DNA of 64,000 bases from Streptomyces dangxiongensis (GCF_003675325.1 NZ_CP033073.1:7254001-7318000); one strand, 5' to 3'; counted from the stretch's first letter, positions 1 through 9,765 are shown. The notes: generated from the letters alone by a model not told the origin. Numbers and translations: made by a program.

Positions 1-332
1 GGAGCCTCGGCTGCACTCATGCCACGCACCGCCTTCGCCCGTCCGCACGGCACGTCGTCCCCCGTGCCGACTCCCCTTGTTCTACCGCGCTCACACCGAG
101 TCTCCGCCGCCTTCGCCGTCTACCTCCACCATCTCTCAACACGGCGCCGCGCGTCCGCCGGCGCCGGCACCGGCGGACGCGCGGTGCGGGGCTCGCTGCC
201 GGACCGTACCGCGCGGTCCCGCGGGCCGTGAGAGTTCACGCTCATGTTGCTGCATTGGCCTGTACATGACTATCGCGCCACGCCAGACTGTCCGCCGACC
301 GAGTGCCTCCACCCCCCGTCCAGGAGTCGCCC
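1..332. other. Left-edge non-coding stretch, no gene recognised
   Basis: I see no convincing gene here. Open frames exist in several phases, but they are Pro/Arg/Ala-rich translations of GC-rich DNA and resemble no family I know. A minus-strand ATG at 19-21 could open a gene that runs off the left edge, but only six codons are inside the window, so it cannot be judged. The last ~100 bases are somewhat more AT-rich than the rest and probably hold the promoter of the secreted-protein gene starting at 333. Confidence 0.4.
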
Positions 333-1214
333 ATGCCCGCGTCCGCCCGGGAACGCCGTCACGCAGCTCTCGCCGGCCTCGTCGCCCTCGCCACCGCCGC
401 CGTCGTGTCCCTGATCGCGCCCACGCCCGCCGCGGCGGCCGGCACCTGGACCGAGACCGGCTCCGACCGCGCCGACCCGCTGACCGAGAGCCAGGGCCTG
501 GCCTCGGTGGAGGTGCCCGCGAACAGCCCCAACCGCTACACCGGCATCGGCACCATCCCCCTCGGCCTGTCCGCCCGGGGCTGGAACCACGTGGGCGACC
601 CCGACGCCACCTACGGCGGCTACTACATCGAGCCCTACCAGCGGGACTCCGGCAACTCGAAGATGTTCCGCGTGCAGGCGCCCGGCGGCACCTGGTCGGA
701 GTACGTCCACACGCTCGGCCCGGACGAGGCGCTGAACAACTCCTGGGCGGCCGTCTCGCCCGACGGCCGGTGGATGCTGTCCGGCGAGTGGGGCACGATG
801 ACCCGCCTGCTGATCTTCCCCACCCCGGGCGTCAACCCGTCCACCTCCCCCTCGGCGAACCTCCCGCAGACCGGGACCGTCCGTCTGGACCACGCCGTCC
901 GTGACGTCCAGGGCTGCGACTTCTCCGGACCGACGACCCTGCTGTGCTCCTCCGACGACCCGGACGGTTCCCTCTTCGGTCTCACCAAGCCGCTGCTCCG
1001 CATCGATCTGTCGGCCGCCCCGGACGGCACGGCGGACGTCTCCGGCCATGTCACCGCCCTGCGCCAGCTACCGCTGCGCAGCTCCTGCTCCGGGAACTTC
1101 GAGGCGGAGGGCATCGACTACGACCGCCGCGGCGGCGTCCTGCGCGTCATCGTGGTCTCACCCGGCTTCTGCGTGCTGACGGACAGCAAGACGTACAAGT
1201 TCTCCGAGAGCTGA
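333..1214 (+). CDS. Secreted hypothetical protein
   Basis: A 293-residue exported protein. Residues 1-36 form a typical Sec signal peptide: an Arg/His-rich N-terminus, a long Ala/Val/Leu core, and a probable cleavage site in the TPAAAA stretch just before GTWTE. The mature part has four cysteines (VQGCDF, LLCSSDD, SSCSGN, GFCVL), which could form two disulfides outside the cell, and is rich in Gly, Pro and aromatic residues. The phrase EAEGIDYDRRGG near the C-terminus recalls secreted beta-propeller proteins, but I cannot name a family. An in-frame ATG lies upstream at 303; I prefer 333 because AGGAG lies just before it and the signal peptide begins there. Confidence 0.75.
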   Translation: MPASARERRHAALAGLVALATAAVVSLIAPTPAAAAGTWTETGSDRADPLTESQGLASVEVPANSPNRYTGIGTIPLGLSARGWNHVGDPDATYGGYYIEPYQRDSGNSKMFRVQAPGGTWSEYVHTLGPDEALNNSWAAVSPDGRWMLSGEWGTMTRLLIFPTPGVNPSTSPSANLPQTGTVRLDHAVRDVQGCDFSGPTTLLCSSDDPDGSLFGLTKPLLRIDLSAAPDGTADVSGHVTALRQLPLRSSCSGNFEAEGIDYDRRGGVLRVIVVSPGFCVLTDSKTYKFSES

Positions 1215-1310
1215 GGTGTGCGCGGCGGCCGGTGATGTTTTCCTGAGGATGGACGCGGTTCGGTGGGATACCCGTTCCACCGCAGCGCGGCTACGAAAGG
1301 ACAGGCATCA

Positions 1311-1682
1311 ATGACAGACACGGAGCGGTCGCACCCGGAAACCGTCACGGTGGAGCTCAGCGGCTCCGCGGAGGACGCCCGCATCGTCTTCGACGCGCTG
1401 GGGTCGTGTTTCGCCTCCGACCGGGGCGCGGACGAGAGCCCTCAGCAACTGCACACGTCACGCCCGATGGTGTGGTCCGGCACGTACGACGTCGCGGACA
1501 CCCGTGCGGGTGACTGCCCGGAGGTCCGGCTGGGGTCGGCCGTCCAGGCGGACGTGCAGGGCGGCCCCTGGGCCGTCAGCCGGTTCCGCACCACCCTGGA
1601 CTCGATGTTCACCGTGCAGGAGACCTCCGCGGCCTCGGGCGACCAGGAACGGGACCTCCACCTGCGCCTGGAGAGCCGCTGA
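1311..1682 (+). CDS. Small conserved-looking hypothetical protein
   Basis: A 123-residue acidic soluble protein with no signal peptide or membrane segment. It begins MTDTERSHPETVTVELSG, a beta-strand-like start, followed by a region that suggests a small alpha/beta fold (SAEDARIVFDALGSCF). Two tryptophans (PMVWSGTY and GGPWAVSRF) lie in the second half. I do not recognise the family. The ATG at 1311 has AAAGGA about ten bases upstream. An in-frame ATG at 1263 would add 16 residues without a ribosome-binding site. It is convergent with the tautomerase remnant, ten bases away. Confidence 0.6.
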   Translation: MTDTERSHPETVTVELSGSAEDARIVFDALGSCFASDRGADESPQQLHTSRPMVWSGTYDVADTRAGDCPEVRLGSAVQADVQGGPWAVSRFRTTLDSMFTVQETSAASGDQERDLHLRLESR

Positions 1683-1692
1683 CCCGGCGCGG

Positions 1693-2028
1693 TCACGCCC
1701 CGGCCGGCTCGCCGCCGGCCGGGGCGTACCGCGCCAGGCCGTGGCCGAAGGACCAGTCGGCGCAGCCGTTCTCGGTCAGGGTGACGAACACATTGCGCGG
1801 CTCGGTGCCGGTGCGTTCGTGCACCAGCTCCGCGATCCGCCGGTACAGGGCGGGCTTGAGGTCCGCGCCGCGCCCGGCGCGCAGGGTGATCGCGACGGAC
1901 ACCGCCGAGTCGTCCCGGAGCACCCCCGGGCAGCCGTCGTGGAGCAGGGTGCTGCGGACGCCGTCGTGGCCGGTCAGCACCTGGAAGCGGTCCTCGGGCG
2001 GTGTCCACCAGGGCCCCGACTGTACATA
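1693..2028 (-). pseudogene. Tautomerase-family remnant lacking its N-terminal half
   Basis: The reading frame from about 2028 down to 1693 encodes the C-terminal part of a Tautomerase_2-type protein. Recognisable pieces are PEDRFQVLTGHDG, ITLRAGRGADLKPALYRRI, NVFVTLTEN and ADWSFGHGLARYA. Family members are about 130 residues and begin with a catalytic Pro1 directly after the initiator Met. Here the first ~35-40 residues are missing, and a TAG stop in frame at 2029-2031 closes the frame inside the fadH operator. A GTG at 1980 could start a 95-residue product, but it would lack Pro1 and so is unlikely to be an active tautomerase. The break coincides with the fadH promoter, as if that region had replaced the 5' half. 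Confidence 0.6.
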
Positions 2029-2040
2029 CTAGTAGGTACA
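2021..2040. promoter_or_regulatory. Near-perfect 20-bp palindrome upstream of fadH (operator 1)
   Basis: TGTACATACTAGTAGGTACA has dyad symmetry around TACT|AGTA, with one mismatched pair. It lies about 100 bp upstream of the fadH ATG. Its central ACTAGT hexamer is shared with a second palindrome centred 46 bp downstream. Likely binders are the PadR protein encoded after fadH or an unlinked TetR/MarR protein. Confidence 0.6.
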
Positions 2041-2066
2041 GAGTGGCTGGTGTCACGTGCGGGCAG

Positions 2067-2086
2067 TTGTGCAACTAGTTGCATAA
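2067..2086. promoter_or_regulatory. Second ACTAGT-centred palindrome upstream of fadH (operator 2)
   Basis: TTGTGCAACTAGTTGCATAA contains a perfect 14-bp palindrome at 2070-2083 and extends to 20 bp with one mismatched pair. It shares the ACTAGT core with the palindrome at 2021-2040. It lies about 55 bp before the fadH start, where a repressor would cover the promoter or transcription start. Confidence 0.6.
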
Positions 2087-2117
2087 AGCGTCGGGGTTCC
2101 TCTACAACAAGAGGTGA

Positions 2118-4157
<2,040 letters not shown>

Positions 4158-4161
4158 CCGA

Positions 4162-4196
4162 GGCCGTGGGGCGCGCCCCCGGCGCGCCCCACGGCC
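4162..4196 (+). terminator. 16-bp perfect GC hairpin between fadH and padR
   Basis: A perfect stem with a three-base CCC loop, starting four bases after the fadH stop codon and ending about seven bases before the padR ribosome-binding site. There is no U-tract, as is common in Streptomyces. It can terminate fadH transcription or attenuate read-through into padR. Confidence 0.65.
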
Positions 4197-4213
4197 GTCC
4201 CTAGGATGAGCCC

Positions 4214-4795
4214 ATGTCACTCCCGCACGCGATCCTCACCGCCCTGCTGGAAAGACCGTCGTCGGGGCTGGAGCTGACCCGCCGGTTCGACAAGTCGATC
4301 GGCTACTTCTGGTCCGCGACGCACCAGCAGATCTACCGCGAACTGGGGAGACTGGAGGCGGAGGGCCTCATCCGCGCGCTGCCGGCCGAGCAGCCGGCCC
4401 GCGGGCAGAGGAAGAACTACGAGGTGCTCCCCGCGGGCCGCGCCGAGCTGGCCCGCTGGACCGCCGCCGCGCAGGACCCCAAGCCCCAGCGGGACGTCCT
4501 CCTGCTGCGGCTGCGCGCTGCGGCCGTGGTCGGCACGGCGGGCCTGGAGCCGGACCTGCGCCGCCATCTGGAGCTGCACCGGCGGCAGCTGGCCGAGTAC
4601 CAGGAGATCGAACGGCGCGACTTCCCGCCGGACCGGGACGCCCCCCGGGACCGGCTGCGCCACCTGGTCCTGCGGGCGGGCATCGACCTGGAGACCTTCT
4701 GGACCCAGTGGCTCACCCAGGCCCTGGCGGAGTTCGCGGAACCGCCCGGTCAGGACTTCGGCACCGGGGAGGACCTCGGCACCGGGGAGGAATAG
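4214..4795 (+). CDS. PadR-family transcriptional regulator
   Basis: A 193-residue PadR protein. The N-terminal winged helix is clear: LPHAILTALLERPSSGLELTRRF, then the HQQIYRELGRLEAEGLI recognition helix, then the wing with RGQRKNYEVLPAGRAEL. The C-terminal half (about residues 95-175) is the helical dimerisation domain, with LRRHLELHRRQLAEYQEIERRDF and the motif LRAGIDLETFWTQWL. It ends in a short acidic tail with a repeated GTGED-type unit. AGGATGA precedes the ATG. Its position after fadH makes it the best candidate to bind the two ACTAGT operators upstream of fadH. PadR proteins are usually phenolic-acid- or drug-responsive repressors; the ligand here is unknown. Confidence 0.88.
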   Translation: MSLPHAILTALLERPSSGLELTRRFDKSIGYFWSATHQQIYRELGRLEAEGLIRALPAEQPARGQRKNYEVLPAGRAELARWTAAAQDPKPQRDVLLLRLRAAAVVGTAGLEPDLRRHLELHRRQLAEYQEIERRDFPPDRDAPRDRLRHLVLRAGIDLETFWTQWLTQALAEFAEPPGQDFGTGEDLGTGEE

Positions 4796-4817
4796 GCGCG
4801 CCGCGGGGCGGGGCGCC

Positions 4818-5455
4818 TCAGAACCGGCGGGCCGACTCCTGCGCGTGGGCCATGCGCCGCAGGCTCAGCAGCACCGGTTCGTACAGCACCGTGAGGGCGA
4901 CGGCCGCCTCGATCTGCCCGGTCGGGGTCGGCTGCTCCTCGATCATGTCCAGGTCGGTGACCGCCAGCCGCACGGCCAGCCGGCCGTACGGCAGCAGGTG
5001 CTCGGTGTCGCAGGGGTAGCCGAGCCGGGCCAGCGCGGCGACCGAGTCGATGAGCCGCCGGTGGGCGGGATCGAGCATGTCCGGGCCGGGGTCGGGGGAC
5101 CACCCCAGCCGCTCCAGCAGCGCCTCCACCGAGCGGCTGGCGGTCTCCACGGCCCCGGGTCGTCCCCGGCGGGCCTCTCGGCGCAGGGCAGCGCCCAGGT
5201 CGCCGCGCCCAGCCGCAGGTGGTGGTCCAGCGACTCGTCCTCCGCTGCGGCGATCACCTCGCGCGCGGCGGCCACCGGAACCCCGCCGATCTGGATGAGC
5301 GCCCGCACCAGGCGCAGCCGCCGCAGGTGGTCCTCCCCGTACTCGGCCTGGGTGGCGGAGACCCGGCGCCCGGGCTGGAGCAGCCCCTCGCGCAGGTAGT
5401 ACTTGATCGTGGCGGTGGACACACCGCTGCGCTCGCTCAACTCCGCCAGCCGCAT
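4818..5455 (-). pseudogene. MerR-family regulator interrupted by a one-base frameshift
   Basis: The N-terminal part (5455 to about 5160) is a MerR winged helix: MRLAELSERSGVSTATIKYY, then LREGLLQPGRRVSATQAEY, then LRRLRLVRALIQIGGVPVAA. The rest of the protein continues in another frame from about 5155 to 4818 (ETASRSVEALLERLGW, then LDPAHRRLIDSVAALARLGY, ending AHAQESARRF). Adding one base in the CCCCGGG run at 5153-5159 joins the two into a normal 212-residue MerR protein with a long effector domain. As written, the N-terminal frame reads on to 4943 as nonsense. The C-terminal part is well conserved in sense, so this is either a recent mutation or a sequencing error. The gene is divergent from the DUF4188 gene and shares its control region. 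Confidence 0.75.
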
Positions 5456-5484
5456 GCTCTTGCCCCCTCCCTTGAAGAGTGGCA

Positions 5485-5514
5485 CTATCCAAGCATGGAT
5501 AGCGCGGCTATCCA
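5485..5514. promoter_or_regulatory. Triple TATCC half-site region between merR and the DUF4188 gene
   Basis: CTATCCA (5485-5491), TGGATAG (5496-5502) and CTATCCA (5508-5514) give two overlapping inverted repeats, with spacers of 4 and about 5 bases. They lie in the 80-bp gap between the divergent MerR and DUF4188 genes. MerR proteins bind such short dyads inside promoters, so the adjacent regulator is the obvious candidate. Confidence 0.55.
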
Positions 5515-5535
5515 ATCGAGGGACGGGGGAATCCC

Positions 5536-6069
5536 ATGGGTACTGCACCTGTTTCGGGGCGGCGGGTCACGGCCGCCGCGGAGGGCGACGTGGTCGTCTT
5601 CCTCATCGGGATGCGCATCAACCGTTGGCGGGCCGTACGCCACTGGCTGCCCGCGCTGACCGCGATGCCGCGCATGCTCAAGGAACTCGCGCGGGACAGT
5701 GACATCGGGCTGCTGGGCCACCGGGGGCTGGGCGGCGGTCCCCGCGTGTACACCGTCGCGCAGTACTGGGAGTCGCACGAGAAGCTGCTCGCCTACGCCT
5801 CCGACCGGACCGGGCAGCACCACCCCGCCTGGGCGGCGTTCAACCGCCGCGTGCGGGCCGGCAAGGGCGCTGTGGGCATCTGGCACGAGACGTACATCGT
5901 CCCGGCCGGTTCGTACGAGTCGGTCTACGTCGACATGCCGCCGGCCGGTCTGGGCGCGGCATGGGGAGTGGAACCCGTGGGCCGGCGCGGGGAGCGGGCG
6001 GCGCAGCGGCTGGCGAGCGGGGCCGCCCGGCGGCGGCCGGAGGGACGCTCCGGTCAAGGGGCTCCGTGA
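5536..6069 (+). CDS. DUF4188 family protein (putative haem-type oxygenase/dehydratase relative)
   Basis: A 177-residue protein of the DUF4188 family. Typical features are VVVFLIGMRINRW near residue 19, HWLPALTAMPRMLKELA, GLLGHRGL, VAQYWESHEKLLAYA, HHPAWAAFNRRV, GIWHETYIVPAGSYESVYV and the Pro-rich MPPAGLGAA turn. Members look like antibiotic-biosynthesis-monooxygenase-type ferredoxin folds and are often annotated as phenylacetaldoxime-dehydratase-like, but no reaction is established. The last ~25 residues are a basic, low-complexity tail. The gene starts about 80 bp from the divergent merR, so the MerR protein probably controls it, possibly in response to a xenobiotic. Confidence 0.8.
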   Translation: MGTAPVSGRRVTAAAEGDVVVFLIGMRINRWRAVRHWLPALTAMPRMLKELARDSDIGLLGHRGLGGGPRVYTVAQYWESHEKLLAYASDRTGQHHPAWAAFNRRVRAGKGAVGIWHETYIVPAGSYESVYVDMPPAGLGAAWGVEPVGRRGERAAQRLASGAARRRPEGRSGQGAP

Positions 6070-6202
6070 GCGTCTCGAGGGGTGCGCACGCGACGGACCG
6101 GGCCGAGCGGCCGGCCGGGTTCACGCGCTCGGCGCAACCGCCGCTCCGCCGTTCCGGCGCGGCCGGACCCGGTCCCGGCCGCCGGGGCGTCGTGAGGGGG
6201 AC

Positions 6203-6742
6203 TCAGAGCCGGTAGGGCTTCGAGCGGCGGCGCAGTACCCAGCCCGTGGCGACGACGCCGGCGCCGACCAGAGCCGCGCCGACGCCCAGGGTCAGCGGGC
6301 CGTAGTCCCGGGCGGCACCGCCCAGGCCGCCCATCACACCACGGGAGGGCCTCGTGGTGGACGTCGCCGAGATCGTCGGCGGCGTGGAGGCGGAGACGAT
6401 CACCGACTGGCTGCCCGCGGTGCTGCCGCTGGAGCAGACCACCACCACGGTGAACGTTCCCGGGCTCACCGCCGACCAGGCCGCGGACTGGCTGACGGAC
6501 GTGCCCGACAGGGCCACCTGCCTGCCCTGGGTGAAGCTCGCCTGACGGTTCGAGAGCAGGGCCGCGGTGCCCCAGCTCCCGTTGATCTGGGTGCACGCGC
6601 TGGTGACCACCGAGACGGTGGAGCCGGTGGTGCTGACCGAGATGCCCGAGGCGGCGGCGGACGGCCCGGCGAACCCGGCCGGAAGCGCGGCGGCGGCCGC
6701 CAGGGTCAGGCCGGAGCGGAGCAGGAGTCGTGAGGTGTGCAT
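6203..6742 (-). CDS. Secreted, C-terminally membrane-anchored hypothetical protein
   Basis: A 179-residue protein with an N-terminal signal peptide (MHTSRLLLRSGLTLAAAAAL to about PSAAA) and a Ser/Thr/Val-rich extracellular domain (SGISVSTTGSTVSVVTSAC, then FTVVVVCSSGSTAGS) containing two cysteines likely to be disulfide-bonded. A single C-terminal transmembrane helix (LTLGVGAALVGAGVVATGWV) is followed by RRRSKPYRL. There is no LPXTG or LAXTG motif, so it stays as a tail-anchored membrane protein rather than a sortase substrate. GGAGG lies eight bases before the ATG at 6742; an upstream in-frame ATG at 6781 has no such site. Function unknown; the architecture fits a surface adhesin or wall-associated protein. 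Confidence 0.72.
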   Translation of the reverse strand: MHTSRLLLRSGLTLAAAAALPAGFAGPSAAASGISVSTTGSTVSVVTSACTQINGSWGTAALLSNRQASFTQGRQVALSGTSVSQSAAWSAVSPGTFTVVVVCSSGSTAGSQSVIVSASTPPTISATSTTRPSRGVMGGLGGAARDYGPLTLGVGAALVGAGVVATGWVLRRRSKPYRL

Positions 6743-6926
6743 GGGCTGGCCTCCGGCGGCACGGTTGGCGGTACGTCCCATGCGCCGCCTGGGGTCGGGA
6801 AACGTCCGTGCGCCTCAACCGCAGCCAACGCCGCCCCGGGACCGCCCGCACGCCGGAGACGCCCGGCCGGGTGACGGCTGCGCTGTCCGGGTGACGCCCG
6901 GACGTCCTCGTGACGCCTGACCGTCC

Positions 6927-6959
6927 GGCGGACCGGGCGTCATCTCCGCCCGGTCCGCC
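6927..6959 (-). terminator. Perfect 13-bp hairpin after the FN3 lipoprotein gene
   Basis: Arms at 6927-6939 and 6947-6959 are exact complements separated by seven bases. The hairpin lies three bases past the stop codon of the minus-strand FN3 gene, where an intrinsic terminator is expected. Confidence 0.7.
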
Positions 6960-6961
6960 CG

Positions 6962-7936
6962 TCAGCCGCCCGTGGTCACCGTCCGCTCCGCCGAGTAGCC
7001 GCCCCACGTGCCGTCCGGCAGCCGCGCCCGCAGCCGCACCCGGTGCTCCTCGCCGGCCGCCGTGCCCGTGTAGAAGCTGTGGTGCGCCCGGCCGCGCGGC
7101 GGTGTGCCGCCCCAGACGAGCGAGGTGGCCGCGGCGCCGTCCAGCTCGATCCGGTACTCGGTGACCACGCCGTCCGTGCGCGGCGGATCCCAGGCCAGGT
7201 CGATGTAGTACGCCCCGCCGGACCGGTGGGTGGTCGCGGTGAACCCGGTGGGCGCGGTGTCCCGGCCGTCGTCCCTGCCCGGGGTGGTCAGGTGGACCCG
7301 GGCGCCGGCGGGGGAGAGGTTGTCGGCGGCGTCCCGGGCCCGCACCGTGAACACGTACCTGCTGCCGGGGCGCAGGCCGGTGATCACCGTGGCGGTCTGG
7401 CGGCCGCCCACGCTGTGGATCTTGACACCGCGCTGGTAGACCTCGTACGACACCACGCCCCGGTCGTCCCGGGACGCGCCCCAGGACAGCTTTACCGCGC
7501 GGCTGCCGACGGTCCGCCCGGCGGTGTCCCGCGGCCGGGTCGGCGCCGAGCGGTCCGCCGCCACCGCGGCCGGCGTCCGCGCCCGCACCGACCGGCTCGG
7601 CGGGCTCAGCCGGCCCGCGGTGTCCCGGGCGCGCACGGTGAACGCGTACATGGTGGACGGCCTGAGCCTGGTGACGTCCACCATGTGCTGCGAATCCGGT
7701 ACATCCGCCACTTTCGTGGTGCCGCGGTATATCTCGTAGGAGCGGACCCCGGAACCGTCCGGCAGGGCGTTCCACATGACGTGCACGCTGGTGGCGCTGC
7801 CCGCCGCGGCGGTGACCCCGCCCGGAGCGCCCGGCGCGCGCCCCTCGTCGGCCTCGCCGGTCCGCCCCCAGCCGCAGGACACGGCCAGGAGCAGGGCCCC
7901 GCAGGCCAGCACGAGCGGAACGGGAACGCGTCGCAC
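6962..7936 (-). CDS. Lipoprotein with three fibronectin type III domains
   Basis: A 324-residue exported protein. It begins VRRVPVPLVLACGALLLAVSC, a lipoprotein-type signal with a plausible lipobox cysteine near residue 21. Three fibronectin-III domains follow. The first has VHVMWNALPDGSGVRSYEIY and STMYAFTVRARD. The second has VKLSWGASRDDRGVVSYEVY and GSRYVFTVRARD. The third has IDLAWDPPRTDGVVTEYRI. There is no catalytic domain, so it is probably a surface or wall-binding protein or a stand-alone carbohydrate-proximity module. The GTG at 7936 has GGGGAGGA before it; reading further upstream only adds sequence without a signal peptide. It is divergent from the chitosanase gene, which may share an extracellular polysaccharide context. 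Confidence 0.82.
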   Translation of the reverse strand: MRRVPVPLVLACGALLLAVSCGWGRTGEADEGRAPGAPGGVTAAAGSATSVHVMWNALPDGSGVRSYEIYRGTTKVADVPDSQHMVDVTRLRPSTMYAFTVRARDTAGRLSPPSRSVRARTPAAVAADRSAPTRPRDTAGRTVGSRAVKLSWGASRDDRGVVSYEVYQRGVKIHSVGGRQTATVITGLRPGSRYVFTVRARDAADNLSPAGARVHLTTPGRDDGRDTAPTGFTATTHRSGGAYYIDLAWDPPRTDGVVTEYRIELDGAAATSLVWGGTPPRGRAHHSFYTGTAAGEEHRVRLRARLPDGTWGGYSAERTVTTGG

Positions 7937-8423
7937 GGCTGTTCCTCCCCGGGGGACGGCGTGAGCCAGCACGGTAAAGGTCCGGACCAATATGCCCGGC
8001 GGGTGCGGCCACAGCAAGGGGGCCGCATGAGGGGCCGCTTCCGGCGGTTACGTAAGCTGAGCTTCGCTGTGGCCGAACTCCCGTCACCCGAACAGGAGTT
8101 CGTGCCGTCCGCGCGGACACGCTGTCGTCGCCGATCCCGCGCCGGCGCGGGTGGCCGGGGAGTCGGGGCAGGTGGAAGCCCGGCCCCCGGCCCCTGCCGC
8201 GGGGCCCAACCTCTTTGTCCCTCTCGTCCGCGGGGCCCGGACCCCTCTGTCCCGGCTGTCCGCTCCGCGCAACCCGGCCGGCGTCCGCCCCGGTGTCCCC
8301 TGACGGGGTGTCAGGGGCGTGCTCCATCCGGCCCCTTCGGAGCGGCCCCGACGTCCACTCGCCCGGGCGCACACCACAGTGGGCTGAATGCCCGCTATGT
8401 CCCCTAGGAGAGGGTTCCTCATC
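7937..8423. other. Divergent intergenic region between FN3 lipoprotein and chitosanase genes
   Basis: About 490 bp without a recognisable gene. It must hold two divergent promoters. The part next to the lipoprotein gene (about 7960-8090) is less GC-rich. The part nearer the chitosanase (8130-8330) is dense in short GC inverted repeats such as CCGGCCCCCGG-type stretches. I cannot assign an operator. Confidence 0.4.
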
Positions 8424-9173
8424 GTGCGTGTCCCGTCGCTGACGCTGGCCGCCGCCGGCGCCGCCCTGCTCGCCCCCGCGGCCCTGCCCGCCCCGGCCAC
8501 CGCCGTCCCGCCCGTGGAACGGCCGGCGGCCCGCGACGAGGGCCTGGTCACCGCCGCCGACCTGCTGGCGCGCACCGACACGTGCACCCCGGTCTCCCGG
8601 GGCCGGTACCGCACCGACGCCGACACCGCCGCGACCGTCCGGGTCTGCGGCACCCGGGACGCCGTCTTCTGGAAGGCCGACCTGGACGTCGACTGCGACG
8701 GCCGGCCCACCGCACGCTGCAACCACCGCACCGACCCGCTGTTCGCCCCCACCACCGCCTTCCAGCAGTCCGACGGGCGCCATCTGAACGCCGAACGCCT
8801 GCCCTACATCGTGGTCCCCGCGCCGAGCAGACGCTGGAACCAGCGTGCGCACGGTGTCCGGGGCGGCTCCGTGGCGGCCGTCGTCTACCGGGACCGGGTG
8901 CGGTTCGCGGTCGTCGGCGACACCGGCCCGCGCGACCTCATCGGCGAGGCCTCCTACGCCACCGCCCGCAGCCTCGGCATCCCGCCCGACCCGCGCACCG
9001 GCGGCGTACCCTCCGGCGTCACCTACATCGTCTTCCGCCACTCCCGCGTCACCCCCATCGAGGACTACGCGGCGACGGTGGCGGAGGGCCGGCGACTGGC
9101 CGGCCGCTTCATCACGCAGGACCTGACGGGCGGGCCCTGGCGGACAGCTTCCGGCCGCCCCATGGTGCGGTAG
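8424..9173 (+). CDS. Secreted glycoside hydrolase family 75 (chitosanase-like)
   Basis: A 249-residue secreted enzyme resembling fungal-type GH75 chitosanases, which cleave beta-1,4 linkages in chitosan. The signal peptide is about residues 1-30 (VRVPSLTLAAAGAALLAPAA onward). The catalytic domain shows the family order: AVFWKADLDVDCDG, CNHRTDPLF, TAFQQSDGRHLNAERLPY, then GGSVAAVVYRDRVRFAVVGD and GPRDLIGEASYATARSLGI, carrying the likely catalytic acids, then GGVPSGVTYIVF and a C-terminal helix. I chose the GTG at 8424, after AGGAGAGGG, rather than the ATG at 8388, because the signal peptide starts there. It is convergent with dhaM. Family assignment is from recalled motifs; activity on chitosan is inferred. 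Confidence 0.82.
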   Translation: MRVPSLTLAAAGAALLAPAALPAPATAVPPVERPAARDEGLVTAADLLARTDTCTPVSRGRYRTDADTAATVRVCGTRDAVFWKADLDVDCDGRPTARCNHRTDPLFAPTTAFQQSDGRHLNAERLPYIVVPAPSRRWNQRAHGVRGGSVAAVVYRDRVRFAVVGDTGPRDLIGEASYATARSLGIPPDPRTGGVPSGVTYIVFRHSRVTPIEDYAATVAEGRRLAGRFITQDLTGGPWRTASGRPMVR

Positions 9174-9354
9174 GCGCGCGCCTCATGGGCGCCGCAGGTG
9201 ACGGAGGACCGGCCCGGCGCCCGGTCGAGGGCGTGCGGCCCCGGCGGGCTGTTCCCGGGCCTTCCGTCGTGCGGTGGGCGGGGGCTCCGGGCGGGGCGCA
9301 GGGTGGCGGCCGGCCGGGCGATCGCGGGCGACTCGGCCCGCGCAGCCCCCGCCG

Positions 9355-9765
9355 TCACACCTTGCGGTAGGCGTACGCCTCCGCCGCCGCCGCTTCCACG
9401 GCGTCCAGGTCTCCCCCCGCCGCGGCGGTGACCACCGCGGCCACCGCACCCTCGACGAAGGGCGCGTCCACCAGGCGCGTACCGTCCGGGAGTTCGTCGC
9501 CCTCGGCGAGCAGCGCCTTCACCGTGAGCACCGCGCTGCCCAGGTCGGTGAGGACGGCCACCCCGGCCCCGCGGTCCACCGAGGCCGCCGCGGCGGCGAT
9601 CAGCTCGGCGCTGGTTCCGAGCCCACCGTCCCCGGTGCCGCCCGCCGGAGCCACCGGCACCGCCGCCGCCCCGCCCGACAGACCCTTGGCCAGCGCGGCG
9701 ACCGACGCGGCCACCTCCGCGCTGTGCGACACCAGTACGATCCCGACCGCCCTGTCCTCACTCAC
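9355..9765 (-). CDS. dhaM: PTS-dependent dihydroxyacetone kinase phosphoryl donor subunit DhaM
   Basis: A 136-residue EIIA-mannose-like protein. It takes phosphate from HPr of the phosphotransferase system and passes it to ADP bound on DhaL. His14 in VGIVLVSHSAEV is the expected phosphorylation site, and the fold is supported by GTSAELIAAAAASV and GAGVAVLTDLGSAVLTVKAL. It contains only the EIIA-like domain, without the fused HPr and EI-like domains of E. coli DhaM, so general PTS proteins encoded elsewhere must feed it. Its start overlaps the dhaL stop by eight bases, indicating translational coupling as the last gene of dhaKLM. Confidence 0.9.
   Translation of the reverse strand: MSEDRAVGIVLVSHSAEVAASVAALAKGLSGGAAAVPVAPAGGTGDGGLGTSAELIAAAAASVDRGAGVAVLTDLGSAVLTVKALLAEGDELPDGTRLVDAPFVEGAVAAVVTAAAGGDLDAVEAAAAEAYAYRKV

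Noticed and set aside
1..21. Possible minus-strand gene starting at position 21 and leaving the window
   Set aside because: Only six codons are visible, and the upstream GAAGG is weak. It cannot be supported.
8018..8423. A hidden gene in the chitosanase upstream region
   Set aside because: Frames here are Arg/Pro/Gly-rich, with no ribosome-binding site and no recognisable motif.
6054..9041. A very long minus-strand open frame spanning several genes
   Set aside because: It is antisense to the chitosanase gene and is out of frame with the FN3 and tail-anchored genes; its translation is Arg/Pro/Gly-rich and matches no family. Long spurious frames are common in high-GC DNA.
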